A stretch of 64,000 bases of DNA, from positions 28,113,501-28,177,500 of the forward strand of contig NC_092580.1 in NCBI RefSeq assembly GCF_037975245.1, written 5' to 3'. The first letter of the stretch is position 1. Every line of letters starts with the position of its first letter. Of the stretch, positions 51,192 through 62,800 are shown one piece after another. The position numbers and the translations under genes were made by a program. Under the pieces are notes generated by a model. It made no database searches, was not told the origin of the DNA, and saw only the letters and a program-made list of their open reading frames with translations. The stretch is from Apostichopus japonicus (taxonomy: Eukaryota; Echinodermata; Holothuroidea; Aspidochirotida; Stichopodidae).

Positions 51192-51630
51192 TACGTATAT
51201 GGCAAGCCATATAGGACAAACACTGCATAATTTATCCGCGTATTAATTGGAATTTATACGCGTATAATTGGAATATATACGCGTATATATTAAGAGCCAA
51301 TCATATGGCTTAAATATATCCGCGTATTAATTCGAATATATCCACGTATTAATTCGAATATATACACGTATTAATTCGAAAATATACACGTATTAAATAA
51401 AATACATATGGAGATTAAATCCTATATATGCACGGATTAATTAGAATATACACGAAAAAACAATTCCGCTCTCGCTGTGTACATATACCAACGATAAATG
51501 TTTTGGCGGGCTCGCGAGATCGCTTCAAAAAGCGAAACTTTACACATGTACAATTAATACGCGTATATATTCGAATTAATACGCGGATATATTATGCGGT
51601 GTTTGTCCCACATGGCTTGCCATATACGTA
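51192..51630. mobile_element. Foldback element with TATACGCGTATTAATT sub-repeats
   Basis: The left arm starts TACGTATATGGCAAGCCAT and the right arm ends ATGGCTTGCCATATACGTA. Pairing continues through GGACAAACACTGCATAAT and into tandem units of about 22 bases made of TATACGCGTATTAATT or TATACACGTATTAATT. The middle (51,420-51,560) is unrelated sequence of about 140 bases. No clear target duplication: the flanks TACAAAGT and TACAAGGA are only similar. Confidence 0.75.
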
Positions 51631-51690
51631 CAAGGATAATGCTAGCAGCCCATCTGTACGCTACATGCCTAGGTTATAAAAGTCATGATA

Positions 51691-53566
51691 CGGCCAGGTC
51701 GATAACGCGGAAACGCGGAAACCGCGGAAACCGAGGAAATCGAGAAACCGGGTTCGATATCAACGGTTTCCGCGGTTTCCGCGTTATCGACCTTGCTATA
51801 TAGCAAGGTCGAAAACGCGGAAATCGCGGAAACGAGAGGAATTTGTCAAGGGAGGGTGACAAAGTCTTTGGGCGCATTTCAGCCTATATTCGCCAGGAAG
51901 GGGTGCGGGTTTAAAGCTATTTCAGTAAATGTAGGTCGAAAACGCGGAAACCGTACGTTACAATGGATGAGTTAGATTATTTTGTCAAGGGAGGGTGAAG
52001 AAGTTTTTTGAGCGCATTTCAACCAATATGCGCCAGGAGTGTCGGAAAGGGCTAAGGTTTTTGTTTTTACTAAATGCAGGTCGAAAACGCGGAAATGTTT
52101 TTGTACACAATGAATGGCGAAACTAGAGGATTTGTCAAGGGAGGGTGAAGAGTTTTCGGCGCATTTCAGTCAATATGCGCCAGGAAGGTGATGGGGTTGT
52201 AGGCTTTTCCCCTAAATGCAGGTCGAAAACGCTGAAATGTTTTTTTTTTAAATTTTTTTTTTAACAAAGGCGGAACTAGAGGAGTTTGCCAAGGGAGGGA
52301 AATGAAGTGTTTTTGGCCGGCGCATTTCAGCCAATATGCGCCAGCAAAGGTGTGGGGAGGTGGGTTGAGGCTTTTACACTAAATACAGGTCGAAAACGCG
52401 GAAATGTTTTTTTTTAACAATGGGGAAACTAGATGATTTGTCAAGGGAGGGTGAAAAGGTGTTTTAGGTCCTTTTCAGCTGCAATGCGCCAGAAGGGGGG
52501 GGGGGGTGCGGGAGGGGTGAAGTTTTTTATACCAAATGCAGGTCGAAAACGCGGAAATGTTTTTAACAAAGGTTGAACTAGAGGGAGGGAAATGAAGTGT
52601 TTTTGGCCGGCGCATTTCAGCCACTATGCGCCAGCAAAGGCATGTGGAGGTGGGTTGAGGCTTTTACACTAAATATACAAGCCTCAAATCCCCCACCCCC
52701 TTCCTGGCGCATTTTGGCTGAAATGCGCAGGTCAAAAACACTTATTTGCCCTCCCTTAGCAAACTCCTTTAGTTCCGGTTTTTCCTGAAAACATTTCCTC
52801 GTTTTCGACCTGAATTTTGTAAAAAAAAAAATTCCCCCTCCCGCACCCCCTCCTGGCGCATATTGGCTGAAATACGCTCAGAAAACATCTTCACCGTGCC
52901 TGCCGTGACAAAATCCTCTAGTTTCGCCATTGTAAGAAAACATTTTCGCGTTTTCGACCTGTTTTTAGTTAAAAAGCCTCAACCCACCTCCCCACACCTT
53001 TGCTGCCGCATATTGGCTGAAATGCGCCTGCCAAAACACTCCTTTATCCTTCCTTAGCAATCTTCTCTAGTTCCGCCTTTGTAGAAAAACATTTCCGCGT
53101 TTTCGACCTGCATTTAGTAAAAACAAAAACCTAAGCCCTTCCCCACCCCTCCTGGCGCATATTGGCTGAAATGCGCTCCAAAAACTTTTCCACCCTCTCT
53201 TGACAAAATCATCTAGTTTCGCCATTGTAAAAAAAAAACATTTCCGCGTTTTCGACCTACACTACCCTCCCTTGACAAAATAATCTAACTCATTGTAAAA
53301 TACGATTTCCACGTTTTCGACCTACATTTAGTGAAAAAGCTTTAAACCCGCACCCCTTTTTGGCGAATATAGGCTGAAATGTGCCCAAAAGACTTCGTCA
53401 CCCTCCCTTGACAAATTCCTCTCGTTTCCGCGGTTTCCGCGTTTTCGACCTTGCTATATAGCAAGGTCGATAACGCGGAAACCGCGGAAACCGTTGATAT
53501 CGAACCCGGTTTCTCGATTTCCGCGGTTTCCGCGGTTTCCGCGTTTCCGCGTTATCGACCTGGCCG
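51691..53566. mobile_element. 1.88-kb nested foldback transposon with a perfect 8-bp target duplication
   Basis: TCATGATA at 51,683-51,690 is repeated exactly at 53,567-53,574. Between them the element starts CGGCCAGGTCGATAACGCGG and ends in its reverse complement. Each 96-base outer end is made of 9-base CGCGGAAAC units and is itself hairpin-forming. Next come perfect 26-bp palindromes at 51,787-51,812 and 53,445-53,470 (core CCTTGCTATATAGCAAGG). Then each arm carries roughly six tandem units of about 70-165 bases: AGGTCGAAAACGCGGAAA, then AACTAGAGGATTTGTCAAGG, then a GGCGCAT...ATGCGCC stem, inverted in the right arm. The centre is near 52,677. No transposase is encoded. It resembles the TU foldback elements known from sea urchin, which also have sub-repeated inverted ends and 8-bp duplications; that comparison is from memory. 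Confidence 0.9.
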
Positions 53567-54045
53567 TCATGATACTAGTAAAAGCTTACTATAAGCACTA
53601 GTATCGCGACAGTTTGATTTCATTGACAGTTCTTAAGTTCAATACAAAGTGATATTACCACAGAATCTATATTATCACAGAATTGATCACCCTTTCAATA
53701 ATAAAAAGAGGACTTGCAACACAGAGAGCGAAAGTTCGTTCACAAATTGTAATTAACAATTTCCTGCATATTAGTATCCAACGCCGAGATTCATGCTCTT
53801 CGGTCTTGGAACTGAAATTCCAAAACCCAGAACCTGGATATTTTTAGAAATTTTCCGGCAGAAAACTGTTTGACTAACGCGAAAATAGAGCCCTTATGAA
53901 AGATAATATCTAGTCAACTGTCGGATTAGCCTACCATGCAACTTGTTATAAAATGTTCGTGACTGAAATCAGTAAACTACCAAACATCATATAGAAAAAT
54001 TTGAGCAGCACGGGAAAATCATTGGTTTCACTTTTACTTACAGGG

Positions 54046-54385
54046 AGTGAAGACTCGCGCACAAAGAAACGTCTGATGCCGGTAATCTGACCTAGTTTCG
54101 AATGAGGTGTAACAGAAGTGTTAGACACCACCATCGATCCCAGAAAATACACACACAGTTTGCTATACCGTCGGTAATTATAGACACTAGTGTACAGTCA
54201 ATACATGCACCAACGGTCTATACCCACAACACAGTGTACATACCAGCGATGGACATCTCAGGTCTATATAAAAGATAACATGGTTTCACGTTTCATTACT
54301 GTCTGCATTTTGTAGCGACAAGAAGAAAACTTCACTTGCAAGCAACTTTTTCAGAGCGCGGCACGCGGTTTGGGGTGAGTCTTAT
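54046..54385 (+). repeat. Dispersed repeat family 3, second full copy
   Basis: It matches 19,926-20,275: GTGAAGACTCGCGCAC, GGTAATCTGACCTAGTTTCG, CACCACCATCGATCCCAG, and ends GGCACGCGGTTTGGGGTGAG. It has a 17-base deletion near 54,340 relative to the first copy. Confidence 0.85.
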
Positions 54386-54708
54386 TGCTTTAACTGCAGC
54401 TAGTGTTTTTCCTCCATTAGCATATAAAAGTTTGCATTGACCTGCAATGAAGGAAAGAAAGTCCATTTCCTTAGCTACAAATTGAAAATTACATTACACT
54501 TATATGCCGTTATTCAACATAACGCCAAAAATAAAGGTAAAGAATGAGCTGTATCTTTCTATCGTGAAATAGTAAAAAATATACCTTGCAGTATTTCCCT
54601 ATATCAAAAGCGCACAAGTACAGTATGGAACGCCATGACCGACAAAAATGCATCTGTTTTTACCTCCATAGTGCAACCAAGGAGGAAAACCTGGCGAGTT
54701 GCGAGTAT

Positions 54709-54747
54709 CCACATAAGGACTAACGCAGTTCGTTAGTCCTTATGTGG
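54709..54747. repeat. Perfect 17-bp inverted repeat with a 5-base loop
   Basis: CCACATAAGGACTAACG, then CAGTT, then the exact reverse complement. Related CCACATA and ATGTGG words recur to about 54,832 (GCCACATAAGGACTT, GATTATGTGGCGC), suggesting a decaying larger palindromic repeat. Confidence 0.85.
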
Positions 54748-55201
54748 CGCTTCGAGTATCCACATACTGGTCATTATGTGGATGTACTATAGTGCCACAT
54801 AAGGACTTAAAATGTTCTAGGTGATTATGTGGCGCTAACTTTGTATATGACTTAGGTTTACATAATTTTGTTCTGGAAGTAAAACCCATGGTAAAACATA
54901 CCCTCTGTTTTACCTCCATAGTTGCACAAGCGTCACTGTTTATTCACATTTCATTTACTCCGCACTATAGATCCAAGCATATCTAGCTAGAGATTTGATC
55001 TTGTGGTCAGCTGGGAAGAAAATCCCGTAATTAACTGTGACAGTCAGCTGCCAGAGTAGGAGATAAGAGGGGTTTTCATGTCACTTAGCTTGGCTAACTT
55101 TTGCCCCAGATATTCCTAGGGGCCAAGATTCGCTATACATGGGAATTTGAGATGTATTCTCATTTTCATAATATACTTGCAGAAATATCGAGAATTCGAA
55201 A

Positions 55202-55390
55202 TGGGGCCGGTGATAAATAGGCTACTGTGCCCGGGGCTGGTTTCACATTCGACGTACGCCAGTGCCTTCATCCACCTTCTGAAATTAGCTAATAACAAAG
55301 TTTGTATATTTGTTTGTAAGAAGATACGTTGTGTCTTTCCTTTATTTCCTTTAATCATTCTTTTCCACCTCATTATAGCTGTAGCAATAT
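55202..55390 (+). repeat. Dispersed repeat family 5, plus copy
   Basis: Matches the reverse complement of 48,402-48,570. Both copies keep a similar open frame (LVSHSTYA, FPLFPL, LFHLII), but it has no start-to-stop coding structure beyond the repeat. Confidence 0.8.
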
Positions 55391-55399
55391 TCCTTCGTT

Positions 55400-56862
55400 T
55401 GCTTGCATTGCCATCTTAAAGTCTTCCGTACGATGGAGTTGCACATCTATATGCTATGCAGAATATAGCAGCTCCCTGGTTATATTTATCTCAGAAGAAT
55501 TCAGCGAGTAGTAGGCTACTCAATCTGTTACTGCAATAGTTTTTGCTACTGTTGCTAATAATACACGTGTACAGTATAATTGGAGGCTAAATAGCACTGT
55601 AAGCAGTCCTGTCGACTGTGGGAGTGGGGGTGCAAAAGGCTACAGCTCGGGGGGGGGGGTAAATTAGTTGTCCTGAGCGGGAAATATGAAATGAAAAATA
55701 ATGCATTTTCCTTTTCATAATTGTTGAAGGAAAGTGATAATTAATAACGATGATACAATTTTCCCCGGGGCCCGACCTAACTCTTCAAGCCCCTGGTTGC
55801 GGGAAATAAAAAGTGAAATGTAAAAAATCGATGTTTTGTTGCCCTTGCGTAGATTTTAATTTTTTTCGAGAGGCTACCGAATTCACATGAAAAGTTTACC
55901 CTGATTTTCCATAGTAGAATGGCAGGGAGGTTGAACCGTACACGCGTTACTTATGAACAACATTAGCTGATTCGCAAAGAGGAAGTGCGTGGTTCGAAGC
56001 TCTGAAAAGTCTGTACTATTCCAAGCAGAAGAAAACGGTGAGATAATACTTTATGTATGTCATGATTCTTAGTAGGATCTTGCAACGATATTCGATAATC
56101 AAACTTTTATCTTCTGTTTACCCCTGTAAGCTCGGCTTGAAGCTTCTTAGGCACGTGAGCCTTGGGAGTTTGAGGTAAACTGCCAAGTCAACGAAGTCCC
56201 CCTTTTAATTCTGATTTGCGTTGATATTTGTATTGGTAGCAGTTCTGCTACTGATAAGTTACGCACTGTACTGTAAATACATCACATTCTGGTAAGATTA
56301 TTATTACTAGTAACATCACATTCTGGTAAGATTAAGATCAAAATGAACTATTGTGCTAGTATTTGATGAAGAATAATTAAAGAAGTAGCTGCGGGCCAGC
56401 TCTTCCTAACCGAACCTGTTTCTGAGGAGACCAAACTATGTAGAACATGCAAGGCTGTGTGTTACTGACTGTTAGCAGGACTAACGTTAGGTCTTATGTT
56501 AAACTTAAAACAATAACTTAGAAGTAACTTCGAGAGGAAGATGAAAGTCAGTTTAAAGTACGCAAAGTTTATTTTTGTGGCCTAGAACTAGAAGCTATGT
56601 GATCCAAATCCACATTTGATTGTAAAAAATTTACAGTAAATTTTCTGTTCCGGATGAAATGTATATTTTTGAGGCCAGTAAAGAAACTAATTTGACATTT
56701 CTTGACAATTTAAAGTCTTAGTATGAACTCAAAGCAGGTAATATTGATGTCGCCCCCATCATTATACAGTGATATGTAATTATTAAGGATACTACTCCAA
56801 GAAAGTAATTTCACTTAAACTATTCTGTTAGATTAATTTTGTGGTTTATTCCAGGTACAATC
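55400..56862 (+). promoter_or_regulatory. Presumed ATG7 upstream region and 5' UTR
   Basis: The first ATG7 coding exon has a CCAG acceptor at 56,851-56,854, so at least one noncoding exon lies upstream. A candidate donor (AAACG/GTGAGAT) is at about 56,038. A G-run at 55,650-55,659 and two copies of AACATCACATTCTGGTAAGAT (period about 40, 56,277-56,340) are the only other structures seen. I see no clear TATA box. Confidence 0.35.
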
Positions 56863-59800
56863 ATGTCAGAAGGCTCAGTACAGCTTCAGTTTGCTCCATT
56901 CAGTAGTGCGCTAGATGCAGGGTTTTGGCCGACACTCAGCAAGAAAAAACTAGAAGAGTATAAGCTGGATGATCAACCCAGAGACCTCCATGGCTATTAC
57001 TACAATGGTACAGTAAATGCACAACCTGTATCCCTACAGACAACTACCAGTATGGACAATTACATGTAACATTTATGCGTCCAAGTGTATGAATTAAGTC
57101 AAGTAATAACTTTATTGTAAATTTCTGTTTAATGATGGCAAACTGTGCTAAATGGTAATGTATCAGAGCTCACCACATGTATCAATTGGTTGTTAGAAAT
57201 TGGGCAGGAAAGAAAGTAACTTCCTTTAAAATTAGACTGGATTTGGTAGTCCTGGTAATATATGATGCATAACAAACACTAAGTTACCGATGAAAGAAAC
57301 AGGCAACTTAAAAACTGTATTTTTCCTCTTTGCCACTTTTATGAACAATACAGTTGCCACCCCAATTCATATCATAATAAACTCTTATTCCATAGGTGAC
57401 CCTGATGGTGTTCCATGCAGACTCTGTGTAGAGTACAATGCTTTTGAAGGGTGAGTTAAGCATTTATTTAAATAATAAAGGCCTCCTTTCTTTTGTATTC
57501 AGTGTTGTTCTGTTTGACATAACAGCATTAAAAGCCACATGGAGGCTGTTTTATATGTGGCTATATTTATGTGAACATATTTATTCTCGCATGCGTAACT
57601 GATGCATTATTAGTCTGTATGATTTAGGCCCAATGTAAAGTTAAATATATTGTTAGGAATGTCAGGATTTTTGATGAAAATAGTGCTGGGCGGGATTCAC
57701 GATTTTAAGACAATGCTGGGCGGTAATTTTTAGTGGGCACATCCCTGACTTTTGTTATTTTCCTTCGAAACCTGACTGCTTCAAGGAAAATAGGATAGGG
57801 ACACAGATCATGCAGGGAAAGGCTTTAACAGCATTGTGCAGGAAGAAATATCTACTGTCCAGAAAGTGATGACTTAGAAAGTTATTTAAAATCAAAGTAA
57901 ATCATGGACTGCTTACAAATGATTCAATGTTTTGAACCATCGGAATATTGAAAGTATAATCTTCATGTAACAGCATTTTCCATTTAATGTTTGCTGCTTG
58001 AACCAAAAATTATGAGATCGGAAGTACACCTACCTTACAAGGAAGATGATGGCATAGTATTAACAATAAAATAAAGAGACTGCATGTGAAATGGAACTTA
58101 AAAGACAACAAGTCTGTAGGACAGTTTCATTAGTGGATGGACAAAAACATTAATTCATTCATATCGTCACAGACCGCGTTCCCCGGGTAAAATGTTACGT
58201 CAGTTTGGACTGTTCTCAAGCTTTTGTAAAATGTCTCTCCCACAGACCTGGCCACATATCATCTCATCTCTTTCCATCTCCAGGAACGTTAATCAACTTT
58301 AATACCCTTAATGCATTCAGAGAGATTGATAAAAAGAATGTACTAGAACAATCTGCAAAGCAGGTAATCCTTGCCTTTCCTTGCTTATTCCAAACGTTCT
58401 TTCCGTATTTCGGAACGTTCGGATATATATATCCATTAGATCTTTATTTTCATATTTCGGAACATTTAGATATGTCCATAAGATGTATGTATGTATGTAT
58501 ATGTATGTATATTAGATCCTCCTGCAAGCAGGAACTCGCGAAGAAGCCTCGTTGGCTTATCAAAGCCGCAAGCTGACCGATGTCAGTCTCTTACATTCAT
58601 ATTTAATGTTGATGGTTATGAATTGTTAATTGTCAACAACTCTGTAACTGGACGACAGATTATCAACATGATCATGGCAGACCATCAAAACTGACCCAGA
58701 AATTGTAAAACAACTATTGAGGAAACAAAACAATTTGTATGCTTTTAAAGGGAGTCAGAGGAAAGCAAACCCAGTGACCTCATTATAATAAATATTTTGT
58801 TCTGAAATCTGTGCTGTCAAACCCGTTAGTTGCAGTTGATCACATTTAGCTGCCTCTTTGCATTAAGTGCAGCATCATTTGTTTTTCTGACAACACAAGG
58901 CGTTCCTCACAGCTTAAATCCAGTTCTACCTAAAATATGTTTGACTTTTTGAATATGTCTTCTGTTCCTTATTTTACAATTGTTGCCCGATGAATGTCAA
59001 TTGTAATTTCCCTACAGGAAAACACTCCATTAATTTCTTGATGATTTGATACCACCTTGTAATCACTCCACAGTTAATGTTGGTCTCTACTTATAATGCA
59101 CACTTGTAGATGTGTTTCAATTCTCTCACAAAGTTTCAATTCAAGTTTTCTTCTCTCTTTTTTGCTGTCTACTTTAGATCTGGGATGATATCAAGAGTGG
59201 TAAAGCAATCACCGAACCTTTTCTGCTTTCAAGGTTTATGTTGCTAACATTCTGTGTAAGTCAAAGTCATTAACAAATAAATCAAATAGACTGCACTGCC
59301 ATCAGTTATCAATCCATAATCTTTCTTTATTTTCTTCTATTTTCACAGAATTATTTTAGTATTTGATAATAGTAATCTAGCATCTTCTAGGGATGGGATT
59401 ATGGTCATTCAACATCTGCACCTGCCAAACCACTCATTGTATTGATTTCCAAAGATTTTTGTCGACAGATTGCGGACTGACTGATTGTGTTGTCCGCTTT
59501 AGTTTGAAATTGTAATTCAATGTTTTTGTTCTCAAATGATATTTACAAAAATTTTAATAGAATTCAAGTCAAATTCAAAGACCAAAGTTTCTTGTGAAAA
59601 TGGCTGACACCCAAATTGTTTCTATTGACGAAAAAAGAAAGACAAATAAAACATTCAGAGAGGGGGAAAAAGGTACTCTTTCCTTACTATCAACTACTAT
59701 CTTGTATTGTCTCTGTCTTTGTAAAGCTTGTCTACCTAGTGTTACCGTTATTAGGAATAGATCTATTGATATTATAACTCCTCCCCCCCCCCCCCCCGCC

Positions 59801-62800
59801 CCTTTCCTTCCACCTCCTGCATCCCATCATGCCAAACACATTACCTGGTAACCTTTATTTGATTTTTTGTTTTATTTTTGCAGGATTTAAAGAAGTATCA
59901 TTACCATTATTGGTTTGCGTTTCCTGCGCTGGTTACTCCAGAACCAGTCACTGTTCACAAACCGGCTCAACGGATCACAGATGTGTTCACCTCAAATCAG
60001 GTATCAACGGTCTTTCCAATATTTGTCAAAATGAAATGGAATCGTTGAGATATATTCAATGTTGCAAGCAAAGCTTGCTTTAAAGGGTGTGAAGACTCGC
60101 ACACGAAGAAACGTCTCATTCCGGTAATCTGACCTAGTTTCAAATGAGGTGTAACAGAAGTGTTAGCCACCACCAGCTGTCAGCTGGACACTGCCAGCTG
60201 GACACTGTCAGCTGGACACTGTCAGCTGGACACTGTCAGCTGGACACTGTCAGCTAGACACTGTCAGCTGGACACTGCCAGACTGAATGCAACCTGAATC
60301 AACTTGACAGAGTTGAGTGGTGGATAGTTAAGCAGGGTGCTTAAAGCTACTACTGATTAAGATATTGCCAGTTTTAAGTCGGCATAGGCTTTTGTCGGGA
60401 AAACATGCAGCGCTTCCCTGACTGGCAGAGTACATCACCCAATAAATACCCAGTTTCAACAAATGTAAACAATCTGAGGGAATTTTTATGTGACTTAACT
60501 GAGCACCTGTCAAACCAGAAATCTATTGTTGAGGAAACCGATCAGTCACTCAGTGTGTTGGGGTCAGTTGGGTCTTAGCAACCACCCCTCACCCCCCCCC
60601 CCCAAAATGGGTCACGGCCATCTAGTTGAGCCAGGTTGTGATGACTCTGGGTAAGTGTGTGGATCAATTTACGTGGCTTGGACACAGTTTAAATGCATAC
60701 CAAGACAAATTAACAGCTTGAACACTAACAGGTGTTGAGTTTGAGTTTACTGTCAGAAAATGTTTTGAAGCTGATGAACCTGACAGATACAACATGATTA
60801 GTAACTATTACAATAATAGCTATTTCTTGACTTCTTGTCTTAAAGGTGAAATCTCTTCAGAAAGAGTATGATTCCTTGGTTAAGACTGTTCCACATCTCG
60901 GCTTCTTCCTGGTCGTTCAAGACGGAAATTCTATCAAGCTGCAAACCCTGGATAAAGCTAACAAGGTTTCAAAGAAAGCAAAGGTAGAGTACTTATCTTG
61001 ATATATTTTGCCTTCATAAGTGTGTGAAGTATACCAACATTAGAATTCCATTATACCCCCTCCCCCTTCCCCCACCCCAATAAAAAAGGATGAATTCATG
61101 TGGCAACAAATTTATACCCTTACATCACCATCAGCTAGTTCCTGGTAGTAACTTTTCCCCCTCCCTGCCCTTAAATCAGTATTACCCCCCCCCCAAACCT
61201 CTATATAGTCATTAATCTGCATAATTATTAATATTATCACCTACTGTATTCTCAAATGGGGGGGGGGTCTGGGTGGGTGGGTGGGGTTGGTAGAGCTATC
61301 AGATAATAACAATAACATATAAAGAGAAGATGAGATTCAAGAAAGATAAGAACAAGGGAAAGACAGAAAGAATAACGAGAGATATTAGACACAAGTTGAA
61401 AGATTAGAAAGGCATTATTTGACATAGAATGCTTTAAAACAATAAATGTTTAATTTTTACTCTGCAGGTGTTCTATGGATTCTGCGATCCCTGTACCCTA
61501 AGTGAGCATCCCGGTTGGCCATTGAGAAATTACCTCGCTCTAATTGCATCTAAATGGTAAGGGGGTTGCTCAGCATTTATCTTGTTTATAAAGAGGGCTT
61601 CTCAGTAGGCGACCAGCTGGCCAAATTCCGGCCCGCAATAGACTTCAATCTTACCTGCAGCGGTCAATGGAGTTAAAGTATGCATGATCACTGGTGTCAT
61701 TGTTTCATCAAATTTTTCAAGGCAAATATTTTATCAATTACATGGTAGATTTGCTTTTACCATAAAATTAGCTTCCAATGACACTTTTTTCCTAGTAATG
61801 CAGAATGCCAAGCAAAAGTTTGATGTTAAACTGAAAGGAAATTTGATGACTCTCTTCAGAGATTGAGTACGTACTCAATTGGAAACTGAAAGTGTGTACA
61901 CTGTCGTTACAGTCTTTCAATGTATTTAATGGAACTAGTATAGTGATATGCCAGTAGCAGTAAATGGATGACTAAATCTGAAAGTGAAAATATTTCACCC
62001 TGTGGTTGAAATTTCCATCTCGATTTCCTGTCCTTAACTCCAAATCTGGTCGATTGATTGCAATTAATTTCGACTTGTTAAAGCCTCTCTTACTACAGTA
62101 AGTGGATCACAGTATGTGATCTGTGACGTCATTATCGTAGGTATTCTACAGAAGCTAAGCTTCCCTATCATTAGAATGTGATGCATACGGGATGCTTCCT
62201 TAGCTGTCAATGTTTATCTGTATTTAGAATCCCATCGAAATGCAACTTTTCGGTAGAGATATTATTTCTCAATGGAGAAACGGTTTGAACATTATGAAGA
62301 AAAAGCAGGACCATTTTCAGCTTAATTGTTCGTCGTGACATCATTCACTCTGTCATTGCCAGATGTATTTTAATACAGAAACATCACCAAATATGAAAAG
62401 TTCATGTCTTGGTCGTACAGACCACTATTAGGATGCAGTTTTGACCCAAGCATATTGGGCACCTGTGAGGTAACTTGAAAACATATGTAGTTATGAGAAC
62501 AGATTTATGGCTGCACCCATTAGGTGCACCGTTTAGTATCCCTGTGAGAAACTGTTTGAATGGTGCACTCTTGGGTGTGTGGGTGTTACAAGTTACCAAT
62601 GAGCATAGTGGAGGGAGGGGGGGGGGTAACGGTTGTAAAGTACAGTAGTAGGAAAAGGCCTTGCCTAAATAAAACTGCAGAAATGCCTGTTAGTTACCAG
62701 AGTTCAAAAAATTTTGAGGTATCATAGCATCTCAGCATTTTTCATTACATTCATAACCATTGTTATACTAAAACTTATGATCCTTTGTTTTGTTTTTTGT

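Noticed and set aside
51691-53566. Centromeric or telomeric satellite
   Set aside because: The units are arranged as an inverted pair with a single 8-bp target duplication, which fits one transposon and not an open-ended array.
58205-58576. 123-codon ORF as an independent gene
   Set aside because: Part of it is ATG7 exon 3 (58,246-58,363); the rest runs into intron and the SINE at 58,502.
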